DNA of 64,000 bases from DASVRZ01 sp038230215 (GTDB lineage: Bacteria > Verrucomicrobiota > Verrucomicrobiia > Chthoniobacterales > DASVRZ01): positions 1 to 64,000 of the forward strand of contig JBBRNR010000007.1 of NCBI GenBank assembly GCA_038230215.1, in the 5' to 3' direction. Below the pieces are notes generated by a model, which saw only the letters and a program-made list of their open reading frames with translations, had not been told where the DNA came from and ran no database searches. Shown piece after piece: positions 41,340 to 50,191 of the stretch. The position numbers were made by a program, and so were the translations under genes. The first letter of the stretch is position 1; each line of letters opens with the position of its first letter.

Positions 41340-42434
41340 CTACGAGATCCGCATGGGCATGAGGACGTAGAGGAAGGGCGTCTGAATCTTGATGACGCCG
41401 GGACTCATCTCGTCGATGAGGTCGAGGAAGACTTCGTCGTTTGGCAGGTTGCGCAGCGGAGCCATGAGGAACTCGGGGTTGAAGGCGATGGCCATGTCCT
41501 TGCCTTTGTAGGTGACGGCGACGGATTCGCGGGCTTCACCGACATCGGGGGTGTTGGCGGTGATGTCGATGTTGTTTTTGGTGAAGATAAGTTTGACCGA
41601 GTTTGATTTGTCGCTGGCGAGGATGGCGACGCGGCGGACGCAGTTGAGGAAGGATTCGCGCTCGAGGGTGACGCGTTCGCGAGCCTCGCCGGGGATGACC
41701 TGACGGTAGTTCGGGTAATTGCCCTCGATGAGTTTCGAAACGAGCAGAGTGTTATTTAACTCGAATGCGACTTGGTTGTCGGAAACGGAAACTTTCACTT
41801 CGCCGTCGTCCTTGAGCAGGCGTCCGATTTCGGTGATGGCTTTGGTCGGAATGATGACTTCCGTTTCCTGACTGCGGGGGAATTCGAGTTCGATATCGAC
41901 CAGTGCCAGACGCCGTCCGTCGGTGGCGACGAGGGAGAGTTTGTTATCCTTGAAGCTGTGCAAAACACCGTTGAGCACGTAGCGGGTCTCGTCTGTGGAA
42001 ATGGCGTAGGCGGTTTTCTTGAGGCCGTCTTTGAGTTCCTTTTGCTTGATGTTGAAGACGCGGGCGTTTTCAAAACGGGAAAGGGGAGGAAATTCCTCTT
42101 CTGGCAGACCGAGGATTTTGAAGAAGGAAGCGCCGCAACGAATCGACGCAGAGTTTTTCGAGTCGATGTCGAATTGGATGTCCGAGGACGGCAGCTCGCG
42201 GACGATGCTGGAAAGACGGCGGGCTGGCAGCGTAGTGGCACCGATTCGTTCCACGGTGGCCTCGACTTGAATGCGGATACCAACATCGAGGTCGGTCGTG
42301 GTGAGGGTCAAACCGCTTTCCGTGGCCTGAATCAACACGTTGGACAGAATCGGAAGGGTCGTGCGGGTGCTGACGACATTCTGTACGGCCTGAAGGCCTT
42401 CGTTGAGTTTTTCTTTGCTAACGCTGAATTTCAT
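41340..42434 (-). CDS. dnaN: DNA polymerase III sliding clamp, beta subunit
   Basis: The 364-aa protein is the beta clamp. It starts MKFSVSKEKLNEGLQAVQNV, and the N-terminal domain contains TTTDLDVGIRIQVEAT and LPARRLSSIVRELP. The C-terminus ends YVLMPMRIS, close to the conserved MPMR ending. It is the processivity ring of the replicative polymerase. It is on the same strand as dnaA with an 88-bp gap, the usual origin-proximal order dnaA-dnaN. recF and gyrB do not follow. Confidence 0.97.
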   Translation of the reverse strand: MKFSVSKEKLNEGLQAVQNVVSTRTTLPILSNVLIQATESGLTLTTTDLDVGIRIQVEATVERIGATTLPARRLSSIVRELPSSDIQFDIDSKNSASIRCGASFFKILGLPEEEFPPLSRFENARVFNIKQKELKDGLKKTAYAISTDETRYVLNGVLHSFKDNKLSLVATDGRRLALVDIELEFPRSQETEVIIPTKAITEIGRLLKDDGEVKVSVSDNQVAFELNNTLLVSKLIEGNYPNYRQVIPGEARERVTLERESFLNCVRRVAILASDKSNSVKLIFTKNNIDITANTPDVGEARESVAVTYKGKDMAIAFNPEFLMAPLRNLPNDEVFLDLIDEMSPGVIKIQTPFLYVLMPMRIS

Positions 42435-42522
42435 GAGTGAAGCGGTGTGAGATAAAAGTGTGTTTGGGAGAGATGCGAAACTATGCGTGGAACGCTCGGC
42501 GTGTCCACATGTTTAGGGAGTT

Positions 42523-43881
42523 TTAGCGCTGCAATTGGGAGTCAATCAGCGAAACGGCGCGCCGGGTGGTCTCGTCGTTGGCGATTTTTTCGTTTACCAC
42601 CTTGCAGGCATGCAACACGGTGCCGTGATCGCGCCCGCCGAAGGCCTCGCCGATTTCATTGAGCGAGGATTTCGTGAGCTGCCGGGCGAGATACATTGCG
42701 ACCTGGCGAGGGTAGGCGATGTTCGCCGGGCGGCGTTTGCTCGTCATGTCAGCAATGCGGACATCGTAATGTTCTGCCACGCGTCGCTGAATCTGATCAA
42801 TGGTGACAGTCTTCTTGGCTTCTTCGTTGAGAATGTCTTTGAGTAGATTTTCAATAACGTCGCGGTCGAGATCCTTGCCGCTGAGAGAGGCAAATGACGC
42901 CACACGCAGCAACGCGCCTTCGAGTCGGCGAACGTTGGTGCGAATCCTCTGGGCGAGAAACTCGAAAACTTTTGGGTCGAGTTTGATACTAAGCGTCGCG
43001 GCTTTTTTCCGCAGAATCGCCATGCGCGTCTCGATGTCTGGCGGCTGTAACTCCGCCGTCATGCCCCATTCGAAACGGGATACGAGGCGATGCTCCAGAT
43101 TGGCGATCTCGCTGGCGGGACGATCCGACGAGAGGACGATCTGTTTGTGGCCCTCGAAAAGCGTGTTGAAGGTATGGAAAAATTCCTCCTGAGATCGTTC
43201 CTTGCCCGCAAGAAATTGAATGTCATCGATCAGGAGCACGTCGGCCTGACGATATTTTTTGCGAAATTTAACCAGCGAATTGTGCTGAATGGCGTCGATG
43301 AATTCGTTCGTGAATTTCTCGCTGGAGAGATACATCACCTTGGCATTTTTCTTGTGGCCTTGGACGTATTGGCCGATCGACTGCATCAGGTGCGTCTTGC
43401 CGAGACCGACCTCGCCATAAACGAAGAGTGGATTGTAAGTCCGAGCTGGTGCTTGGGCGACAGCAATGGCAGCGGCATGAGCAAATTGATTGTTGGCCCC
43501 GACGACGAACGTCTCGAACGTATTCCTCGGGTTCATTCCCGTCGCTGCGGCGGCCGCCTCGGGTTCCAACGGAGCCTCGGAAACGACCTCTACCGCTTTT
43601 GGCGTCGCGGGCTCCTTCGTCAGCGCTTTCGAGTCTGCATAAACGAAGCGTAGCTTGCGCGGCTGACCGAGAATATTCGTCACGGCAGATTGCACCAGTG
43701 GTTGATAATTCGACTCGATCCAGACTTGGTAAATGTTATTTGGAACACAGAGAGTCAGGGCCTCTTCGTCTGCGGCCGTCAATTGAATTTCCGCAAACCA
43801 GCGTTGAAAAGTATCTGGGCTTACCTGCGTACGAATCGCCTCGGAGATCGGGTGCCAAATACGATGCATGGAGTCAGACAT
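42523..43881 (-). CDS. dnaA: Chromosomal replication initiator DnaA
   Basis: DnaA binds DnaA boxes and opens the origin. The protein has domain I (IWHPISEAIRTQVSPDTFQR) and an AAA+ core with Walker A GEVGLGKTHLMQSIG and Walker B DVLLIDDIQFLAGKE. Domain IV has the DNA-binding AMYLARQLTKSSLNEIGEAF and GGRDHGTVLHACK. I chose the ATG at 43881 (MSDSMHRIW), because an ATG at 43896 lies inside a perfect DnaA box. That box (43889-43897) suggests autoregulation. The product is 452 aa. Confidence 0.96.
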   Translation of the reverse strand: MSDSMHRIWHPISEAIRTQVSPDTFQRWFAEIQLTAADEEALTLCVPNNIYQVWIESNYQPLVQSAVTNILGQPRKLRFVYADSKALTKEPATPKAVEVVSEAPLEPEAAAAATGMNPRNTFETFVVGANNQFAHAAAIAVAQAPARTYNPLFVYGEVGLGKTHLMQSIGQYVQGHKKNAKVMYLSSEKFTNEFIDAIQHNSLVKFRKKYRQADVLLIDDIQFLAGKERSQEEFFHTFNTLFEGHKQIVLSSDRPASEIANLEHRLVSRFEWGMTAELQPPDIETRMAILRKKAATLSIKLDPKVFEFLAQRIRTNVRRLEGALLRVASFASLSGKDLDRDVIENLLKDILNEEAKKTVTIDQIQRRVAEHYDVRIADMTSKRRPANIAYPRQVAMYLARQLTKSSLNEIGEAFGGRDHGTVLHACKVVNEKIANDETTRRAVSLIDSQLQR

Positions 43882-44341
43882 AGGAAAATTATCCACAGGG
43901 AGGCGTCATGTGGTTGTCACATTCTGTGCAACACGTTTGAAGGTGGAGGATGAAAGGAGGGAAAAAAACATTTGGAGCCGGAAAGGCGATGCGAATTTAT
44001 TAAATGAATTGCAAGCCCTTGAGAACTAAAGGGTTACGTCAGAGGTAGAAAAACATATCTACAAATGCATTCGAGACCGTTCCGCGATTTGGTAATCGTT
44101 CGGAGTGAGGCACTTACCAAGATAGAAGAGGATGTTTTACGCATTTTGTTCACAAGTTATTCACAGTTCGTTTCTCTGTGAATGCTGAGTGCAGAGGCTA
44201 AAATTCTTAGCCCTCACCGCCAAGAAAATTTTGAGAAAACGGCCATTTTTATTTCAGCTTTAAGGCTCAATTTCGCTTGACGGAGAAAGGCGGCGATGCG
44301 CGTTTCTATAACCTGTCATCGGCTTCGTTTGCGGAACTCCC
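43882..44341. other. Probable replication origin (oriC) upstream of dnaA
   Basis: This gene-free region of about 450 bp is AT-richer than its neighbours. It contains a perfect DnaA box TTATCCACA (43889-43897) and two good variants, TTGTTCACA (44146-44154) and TTATTCACA (44157-44165). A GTTGTCACA/TGTGCAAC pair lies near 43913. AT-rich tracts, GAATTTATTAAATGAATTGC near 43990 and AAAATTTTGAGAAAACGGCC near 44225, could be the unwinding element. Position beside dnaA-dnaN fits. It also holds the dnaA and possibly symporter-side control sequences. Confidence 0.6.
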
Positions 44342-45955
44342 TCAGTTCACAGTGCTTGCATTCCGAACGTGCTCCTCGGCTGCCAAAACCTGTTTATCTG
44401 GTGTTCGGAATAAGATCGCGACCGTGAATGTAACGACAGTGCCGAAAAGAATTCGCCAGGGAAATTCGATCTCAATAAAGGGCCAAAGATTTTTGCCGCT
44501 CACGGTGCCAGGCAGCAAGCCGAGCAAAATGCCGATCGTGATGTGCAGACCGCTCAAAAGTGCGGTGACAATGAAACCCGCCAGCATCGCGAGCACATTT
44601 CCTACATTGGAACCGCGACGTTTGCTCAACATACCCACCAGAAAAACGCCGAGTAGCGAACCGTAGGTATAGCCGAAAATCCCCAACACAATCGGGATGA
44701 TCCGCAGATGCAGCACAATCCGGCCATAAGCGGTCAGGCCGCCGACTACGATCAACAATAATGAAAACACCACTGTCGCCCAGCGCGCGGCCCGGACTAC
44801 TTCACTGGAAGTCGCCTTGGGTTTGATATAGGCCACATACCAATCTTCTGTGAAACTCGTCGCCAGCGCATTCAACGCCGTGCTTAGCGAGCCCATCGCT
44901 GTCGCAAACAGCCCCGCGACGACCAGCCCACGCACACCCGGCGGCATCTCATGCACGATATACCACGCAAACACATCCTTCTTCGACCCATCCTGATAAT
45001 GCACCCAGAGAAGAAGACCGATCAGCAAAAAACACAGCACCACTGGAATATCGAGCAACCCCGAGAGCATTAACGCCCGGCGACTGCGGCGAATATCCGG
45101 CGCAGTCAACATGCGCTGCACCATGTCTTGATCCGTCCCGTGCGTTGCCATCGTTGTAAAAACCGAGCCCAGCAACGCAGCCCAGATCGTGTATTCGATC
45201 TCCAAAATCCCTTTCACATTGCCGGCAAAACTCTTCGCCGGATCGATGCCCGAATCGAAAAACGCCGGAGCCTTCACATAGGAAAACACCTCGTTCCATC
45301 CCCCTGGAACTCCCTTGAAGAGCACATAAATCGCGAACCCAATCGCGCCAAACATGATCGTCGCCTGAATGACATCCGTCCAGACCACGGCCTTGATGCC
45401 ACCCAACGCGGTGTAAACGGCCGTGATCGCCGTGATCAACACCAGCGCCGCCACGTATATCCAGATTTCTTGCATCGGCTGCAACTCGACCTGCGCGACC
45501 ATTTCGTAGGCAAACACCAACACGATCGCACCCACATAGAGCCGCGTCCCGCTCGCCAACATTCGGGTGAAAAGAAAAATGAAGGACGCCCCATTTTTGG
45601 TCGTGTTGCCAAAACGCACCCGCAGAAAGTCGTAGATCGAGACGACACGATAGTCGTAATAGGGTTTGATAAATATGTAACTCACCAGCACTCGCGCCAG
45701 CACCGTACCGATGGCCAGTTGCGCGTAGGTAAAATTCCGTAGCCCGTAGCCTTCGCCTGGCGCGCCAAGAAACGTCGCCGCGCTCACCTCCGCCGCCAGA
45801 ATCGACGCCAGCACCGCCCACCAAGGCAGATTGCGGTCGCCGATGGCAAAGCCTTCCATCGTTTTGTCGCCGCGTCCCTTGTAGAGGCCAATCCCGACAA
45901 TCGCGACGAAATAGACGACGATAATCAGGCCATCGAGGAGAAAAGGGGAGTTCAT
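44342..45955 (-). CDS. Sodium:solute symporter (SSS family)
   Basis: The 537-aa protein has about thirteen hydrophobic segments and the SSS (TC 2.A.21) features. These are the N-terminal YKGRGDKTMEGFAIGDRNLP, EVSAATFLGAPGEGYG in the sodium-site region, and AALLGSVFTTMATHGTDQDM with QRMLTA. VVAGLFATAMGSLSTALNAL is the conserved helix with Ser/Thr sodium ligands. Substrate could be a sugar, sialic acid, proline or other solute; it cannot be decided here. It is the gene beyond the origin region and reads toward it. Confidence 0.9.
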   Translation of the reverse strand: MNSPFLLDGLIIVVYFVAIVGIGLYKGRGDKTMEGFAIGDRNLPWWAVLASILAAEVSAATFLGAPGEGYGLRNFTYAQLAIGTVLARVLVSYIFIKPYYDYRVVSIYDFLRVRFGNTTKNGASFIFLFTRMLASGTRLYVGAIVLVFAYEMVAQVELQPMQEIWIYVAALVLITAITAVYTALGGIKAVVWTDVIQATIMFGAIGFAIYVLFKGVPGGWNEVFSYVKAPAFFDSGIDPAKSFAGNVKGILEIEYTIWAALLGSVFTTMATHGTDQDMVQRMLTAPDIRRSRRALMLSGLLDIPVVLCFLLIGLLLWVHYQDGSKKDVFAWYIVHEMPPGVRGLVVAGLFATAMGSLSTALNALATSFTEDWYVAYIKPKATSSEVVRAARWATVVFSLLLIVVGGLTAYGRIVLHLRIIPIVLGIFGYTYGSLLGVFLVGMLSKRRGSNVGNVLAMLAGFIVTALLSGLHITIGILLGLLPGTVSGKNLWPFIEIEFPWRILFGTVVTFTVAILFRTPDKQVLAAEEHVRNASTVN

Positions 45956-45997
45956 GCGCCGAAAAGAAGACTGTTTTTTCCTCGGAAAAGCAATCGG

Positions 45998-46612
45998 CTA
46001 TTCGTGTTGGAGAATGTCGATTAAGGCAGCGGTCAAAGACTGCCGCGCTCGTCGCAGATCGGCCAAAAATTTCGCAAACGCCAGCCAACGCGTGGGATGT
46101 TGAGCCAGCCAGAGCAGAATGGAAGTCGTCTGTATTTTTTGTCGCGGCAGATCGTAGGATACCTCGAAAGGAATCGGAATCGGCTCGTTTGGTGTGTCTG
46201 AAATTGAGCGCAGCACGAGCAGGGGAATGCCAAATGAGGCGGCGATCTGGGCGACGGTTGCTGATTCCATATCGACGCAACTCGCCTGCGTGGCGCGCGC
46301 CAGTTCGCCGCGTCCGCCTTCGATAACACGGGAACTCGAATGCAAAACGGCTCCGCGCAAACTGGCTGGGATCGTGGAGAAATTTGTCGCGCAAAAGACG
46401 TCGCCGATTTTCCACTCGGCAGTTAGCGCACCGGCAAATCCGGCGGCGATGAGTTGGCTCGGCTGATGTTTTTCTAGAAGCGGCAATAGTTTTTCGGAAA
46501 CTGATTCCGCTCCAACTCCGATGATTGCGATAACGATGGAACTCGGATGTGTTTTCAACCAGCGGCGGAAATCCTGCGCCTCGTGCTCCAGCGCGAAAAC
46601 CACCAAAATCAT
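45998..46612 (-). CDS. Nucleoside phosphorylase / nucleosidase family protein
   Basis: This 204-aa protein has the PNP_UDP_1 fold. FALEHEAQDF lies at the start, the GFAGAL loop follows near residue 58, and VDMESATVAQIA carries the ribose-binding Met-Glu pair and catalytic region. PLLVLRSISD is the usual final strand. Possible roles are 5'-methylthioadenosine/SAH nucleosidase, the hopanoid-associated phosphorylase HpnG, or a futalosine hydrolase (mqnE is in the window). The C-terminal part (LRRARQSLTAALIDIL) resembles HpnG-like proteins. Its start overlaps the preceding small gene by 4 bp. Confidence 0.75.
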   Translation of the reverse strand: MILVVFALEHEAQDFRRWLKTHPSSIVIAIIGVGAESVSEKLLPLLEKHQPSQLIAAGFAGALTAEWKIGDVFCATNFSTIPASLRGAVLHSSSRVIEGGRGELARATQASCVDMESATVAQIAASFGIPLLVLRSISDTPNEPIPIPFEVSYDLPRQKIQTTSILLWLAQHPTRWLAFAKFLADLRRARQSLTAALIDILQHE

Positions 46613-46788
46613 GGCGTCGGCAGCGGCGTGGAATCGAGCGTGGGGAGAGGGAGATTGCGCTCGGCGGCTTGGTTGAGTTGCAGCCGCAGCTCGGGAAATT
46701 CTTTGCGTGGTGGCGTCTGATGCTTCCAGAAAAACATCGTCACCGCGCCTGCTGCGAACGCCAACAGGATGAGCAGGAAGGTTTTCAT
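46609..46788 (-). CDS. Small single-span membrane protein (59 aa)
   Basis: I chose the internal ATG at 46788 (MKTFLLILLAFAAGAVTMFF) because it opens directly with one hydrophobic helix. A short periplasmic or cytoplasmic tail rich in Pro, Leu and Gln follows (PELRLQLNQAAERNLPLPTL). Its stop overlaps the nucleosidase start (ATGA), so the two are likely coupled. No function is recognised. The start faces hldD across a 90-bp divergent gap. Confidence 0.6.
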   Translation of the reverse strand: MKTFLLILLAFAAGAVTMFFWKHQTPPRKEFPELRLQLNQAAERNLPLPTLDSTPLPTP

Positions 46789-46878
46789 CGCGCCGAGTTT
46801 TCGCCGCCCGCCCGTGGCTGGCAATGGGAAAATGGTTGCGAGCTGGCTGGAAGTCGAATCAAACTCGACTCTCGCCTT

Positions 46879-47883
46879 ATGAACACCCGACCTCTCGACC
46901 GCGGAAAAATTCTCGTCACCGGAGGCGCGGGCTTCATTGGCAGCGCTCTCATCTGGGCGCTCAATCAGCGCGGACTCGAAAACATCGTCGTCTGCGACAT
47001 CCTCGGCTCCGACGAGAAATGGCGGAACCTCGTTCCTCTGAAATTTCTCGATTATATCGAGGCGTCCGACCTGAAATGCCTCGTCGAAACCAAAGCCGCC
47101 GTATTACGCGGAGTGGACACGATTTTCCATCTCGGCGCGTGTTCTGCGACGACGGAAAAGGACGCCAGCTATCTCATTCACAACAACTTCGAGTTCACCA
47201 AACTCCTCGCGCACTGGGCGCTGGAGAGCGACGCGCGCTTCCTTTATGCGTCGTCTGCTGCCACTTATGGCGACGGCAGCGAAGGCATGGACGACCTCGA
47301 TACGAATCTAACTCAACTGCGTCCGCTGAACATGTATGGCTACTCGAAGCATCTCTTCGACCTCTACGCGCAGAAACAGGGCTTCCTCGACCAGATCGTG
47401 GGCCTCAAATATTTCAACGTCTTCGGCCCGAACGAATGGCACAAAGGCGACATGCGCAGTCTGGTGAACAAAGCCTACGATCAGGTCCGCGCCACAGGGC
47501 GGTTGCAACTTTTTCGGAGTCATCACCCCGACTATCGCGACGGCGAGCAAATGCGCGATTTTCTCTATGTGAAGGACGCCGTGGAAATGACGATTCACCT
47601 CGCTGAAACTTCGTCGGCGGGCGGCTTGTTTAACCTCGGTTCTGGTGAGGCAAATACGTGGCTGACGCTGGCGAACTCGCTCTTCAATGCGATGAAACTC
47701 GAATCTAAAATCGACTTCATCGACATGCCGGAATCGATTAGGCCCAACTATCAGTATTACACCAAGGCCAGCATCGCGAAGCTGCGTGCAACCGGCTATG
47801 AATCGAATGTAACTCCGCTCAGCGAGGCTGTGACCGACTACACTAAAAATTACCTCATTCCGAGGCGTCACCTCGGCGCGTAA
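46879..47883 (+). CDS. hldD: ADP-L-glycero-D-manno-heptose 6-epimerase
   Basis: HldD makes the activated heptose for the LPS inner core. The 334-aa SDR protein has the Rossmann motif VTGGAGFIGSALIWALNQRG, YASSAATYGDG and the catalytic YxxxK (MYGYSKHLFDLYA). LKYFNVFGPNEWHKGDMRSL is a HldD-type block. I chose the ATG at 46879; the frame runs upstream antisense to the small membrane gene. It supports an LPS-bearing outer membrane. It is convergent with the ABC transporter gene (4 bp between stops). Confidence 0.93.
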   Translation: MNTRPLDRGKILVTGGAGFIGSALIWALNQRGLENIVVCDILGSDEKWRNLVPLKFLDYIEASDLKCLVETKAAVLRGVDTIFHLGACSATTEKDASYLIHNNFEFTKLLAHWALESDARFLYASSAATYGDGSEGMDDLDTNLTQLRPLNMYGYSKHLFDLYAQKQGFLDQIVGLKYFNVFGPNEWHKGDMRSLVNKAYDQVRATGRLQLFRSHHPDYRDGEQMRDFLYVKDAVEMTIHLAETSSAGGLFNLGSGEANTWLTLANSLFNAMKLESKIDFIDMPESIRPNYQYYTKASIAKLRATGYESNVTPLSEAVTDYTKNYLIPRRHLGA

Positions 47884-47887
47884 ACCC

Positions 47888-49561
47888 CTAACTCCACTGG
47901 CTGCGGCGGCAACCCAGATAGGCCACAAAGATCGCGACTACGATCTGACTACCTAAAAACCAGACACAGGCCGGAGTGTAAGCGAGCGGAGTTTGCACGA
48001 CGCGTTGCAGGATCGTGTAGTAGTTCGTTTCGCGGAAAGTTTGCAGGTAACCCGACCAAGCCCAGTAGGCGGCAATGAAGGGTTTTATCACGTTCGCCAG
48101 CCAGAGCGGCAGCGCCAGAAACGCCCCCGAAAGCGGCAGCTGAAATCCCACAAAATAAATCGAGGCGAGCGACGCCTGCTCAGGTGTGCGCAGGCAGGCG
48201 GAGAGCGCGAGGGAGATGGCGGTGACGGCGGCGTTGACCAAGCAAAGAAGGAACGCCTGAGTCGCGAGCGAGCCGGGTAGATGGCAGACGATGTTGACAA
48301 ACGCGGCCATCCAGAGGCTTTGCGCGATGACCCAGAAACCGAGGTAGACGAGTTTGTTGGTGAGGTAGGCAAGGGGACTGAGACCGGCGAGTTTTTCTTT
48401 CTCGAAAATGGTGCGCTCATTGGCGATCTCGCGCGCACCGTTGTTGGAGGCCATCAGTGTGAGGAGGATGACTTGGAACATGGCGATGCCGGAGAGCAGG
48501 CTGCCGTCGCGGGTGGAGGATTGGATGTAGGCGTTGGCCTCGGCGAGCTGGCGAACGATGTTGGACTCGAACCGGAGATTCAGGTTTTGAATTTCTGGCA
48601 GTCCATGAATCGCGAAAATGACGACCAGCAACGGGAAGCCGAAGAGCATGGCAAACTGCAGGAGACGTCCGCCAGAGTCGCGCCGCCAGAGGAGCCAGCG
48701 GCGGCTGAACAAAGTGAGAAACTGGGAGAAAAAACCCGGTGTGTCGAGCGGGTTGGAGGTTTCGCCGGAGCTTTTCTGAGTTGTATCCAACTCAAATGCA
48801 GGGCCATGTTTTTTCCAGGAAGCGGACCATTTTTCCGGCTGGCGTTTGCCGAGACGGTCGAAGATTTCCTCGTGATCCAAGACGTCGAAATAATGCGAGA
48901 GATGATCGGTCGGCCCGTGATACGCAACATTTCCGCCGGTGAGAACGGTGACGCTGTCGTAGAGATCGAGATGCGCAAGGCTGTGGGTAACGTTGAGAAT
49001 GAGCCGGTGTCCGTCCTCCGAAAGCCGGTGGAGCAGGTCGATGATTTCGCGCTCCGACTTGGGATCGAGACCGCTGAGGACTTCGTCGCAGAGCAGCAAA
49101 CGCGGCGAGGTGAGCATCTCGATGGCGAGAGAAAGACGGCGTTTTTGTCCGCCGGAAAGAACTGCCGCAGAACGGTCGGCGACGGTGTCGAGTCCACATT
49201 CGAGGATTACTTTTTCAATACGCTCGGATGGCTCGACCTCGCCAAAATCCGCCACGCGCAAACGCAGCGCGGAGACGAGCGACTCATGCACGGTCAGCGC
49301 GTCGTAGGCGATGCTGAACTGCGGCACGTAACCGATTTCACTCGGATGCAAGTCGCCCTCGGTCAGAAGGTCGCGGCCCTGCCAGAGGAGCGTGCCCTCC
49401 GAGGGATTATGCAGTCCCGCGATGAGGCGCAGCAGGGTGGTTTTTCCACAACCCGACGGACCCAGAATCGCTCCGAAATGACTCGATGGCCAATGTAGGG
49501 TGACGTCCTCGAGCAATGGCAGCTCGCCCGCATGGTAGGAAATGTCGCGAAGTTCTAGCAC
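47888..49561 (-). CDS. ABCG-like half transporter (NBD-TMD fusion)
   Basis: The protein (about 557 aa from a GTG start at 49561) has an N-terminal ATPase. Walker A is LGPSGCGKTTLLRLIAGLHN, the signature is VLSGGQKRRLSLAIEML, and Walker B is LLLCDEVLSGLDPKSEREII. A C-terminal ABC-2 type membrane domain follows, with six hydrophobic segments from about 340. This is the ABCG/White-like order. The open frame runs on to 49648, but that part overlaps the next gene, so I prefer the GTG. Substrate unknown; lipid, polysaccharide or drug export is possible. Confidence 0.85.
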   Translation of the reverse strand: MLELRDISYHAGELPLLEDVTLHWPSSHFGAILGPSGCGKTTLLRLIAGLHNPSEGTLLWQGRDLLTEGDLHPSEIGYVPQFSIAYDALTVHESLVSALRLRVADFGEVEPSERIEKVILECGLDTVADRSAAVLSGGQKRRLSLAIEMLTSPRLLLCDEVLSGLDPKSEREIIDLLHRLSEDGHRLILNVTHSLAHLDLYDSVTVLTGGNVAYHGPTDHLSHYFDVLDHEEIFDRLGKRQPEKWSASWKKHGPAFELDTTQKSSGETSNPLDTPGFFSQFLTLFSRRWLLWRRDSGGRLLQFAMLFGFPLLVVIFAIHGLPEIQNLNLRFESNIVRQLAEANAYIQSSTRDGSLLSGIAMFQVILLTLMASNNGAREIANERTIFEKEKLAGLSPLAYLTNKLVYLGFWVIAQSLWMAAFVNIVCHLPGSLATQAFLLCLVNAAVTAISLALSACLRTPEQASLASIYFVGFQLPLSGAFLALPLWLANVIKPFIAAYWAWSGYLQTFRETNYYTILQRVVQTPLAYTPACVWFLGSQIVVAIFVAYLGCRRSQWS

Positions 49562-49580
49562 TGAGAAAAAGCGCCTTCGA

Positions 49581-50111
49581 TTACTTAGCGTCCCAGCCGC
49601 GTGCGGTGACTGTGCTGGGATTGGTATATTCGCCGATGATTTTTCCACCTTGCGAGATGCGCACCCAGACGCCTTTGATGGAGTCCGCCACTTTGATGCG
49701 TCCGCCGTTGGGAAAATAATAATATCCCACCAGATTTGCCTTCGTAAGTTTAACGATCTTCGTTTTCACATTTTGCGGTGCCTTATTCGTGAGCATCGGG
49801 ATCGTCTCGGAACCCGTTACCCGCACCACCACGTCCTCGTCCTTTTTTTTGCCGAGTTTCTGGTGCTCCACGAAGATAAGGTAATCGACTGTCAGCCCGG
49901 TCAAATCGGCGAACGTGCCGTTCACCAGAGTGATGTCATAGCTCACCTGATCCACCAATCTAGCCTCCGACCCTTCTTCCTCGCCGCGGGGCTTTTCGCC
50001 TTTATCGGCCGTTTTTTTCACCGTGATCTGCACGGTCCCGAGCGCAGCAGCGAAAGGAGCGTTTGCCATCAAGCCTAATACCAACAACAAACCGAGCAGC
50101 GTTTTATTCAT
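49581..50111 (-). CDS. Secreted hypothetical protein (176 aa)
   Basis: A clear signal peptide (MNKTLLGLLLVLGLMANAPF, likely cut after AAA) leads into a beta-rich domain. Strands include YDITLVNGTFADLTGLTVDY, then GYYYFPNGGRIKVADSIKGV. A Lys/Glu-rich stretch (KTADKGEKPRGEEEGSEARL) follows the signal. The fold could be Ig-like. It resembles small secreted proteins common in Verrucomicrobiota. It precedes the ABC transporter by 19 bp and may be co-transcribed. Function unknown. Confidence 0.7.
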   Translation of the reverse strand: MNKTLLGLLLVLGLMANAPFAAALGTVQITVKKTADKGEKPRGEEEGSEARLVDQVSYDITLVNGTFADLTGLTVDYLIFVEHQKLGKKKDEDVVVRVTGSETIPMLTNKAPQNVKTKIVKLTKANLVGYYYFPNGGRIKVADSIKGVWVRISQGGKIIGEYTNPSTVTARGWDAK

Positions 50112-50191
50112 GCGAGTTCCATAGTGATCTGGGACATTTGCAACAAGCTATTTCGACTTGCGCCGCGGACGTTCCCCCCGGAAATAGGAAC

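Noticed and set aside
44949..46415. 488-codon minus-strand ORF overlapping the symporter and nucleosidase
   Set aside because: It is the alternate frame of two well-supported genes and has no domain.
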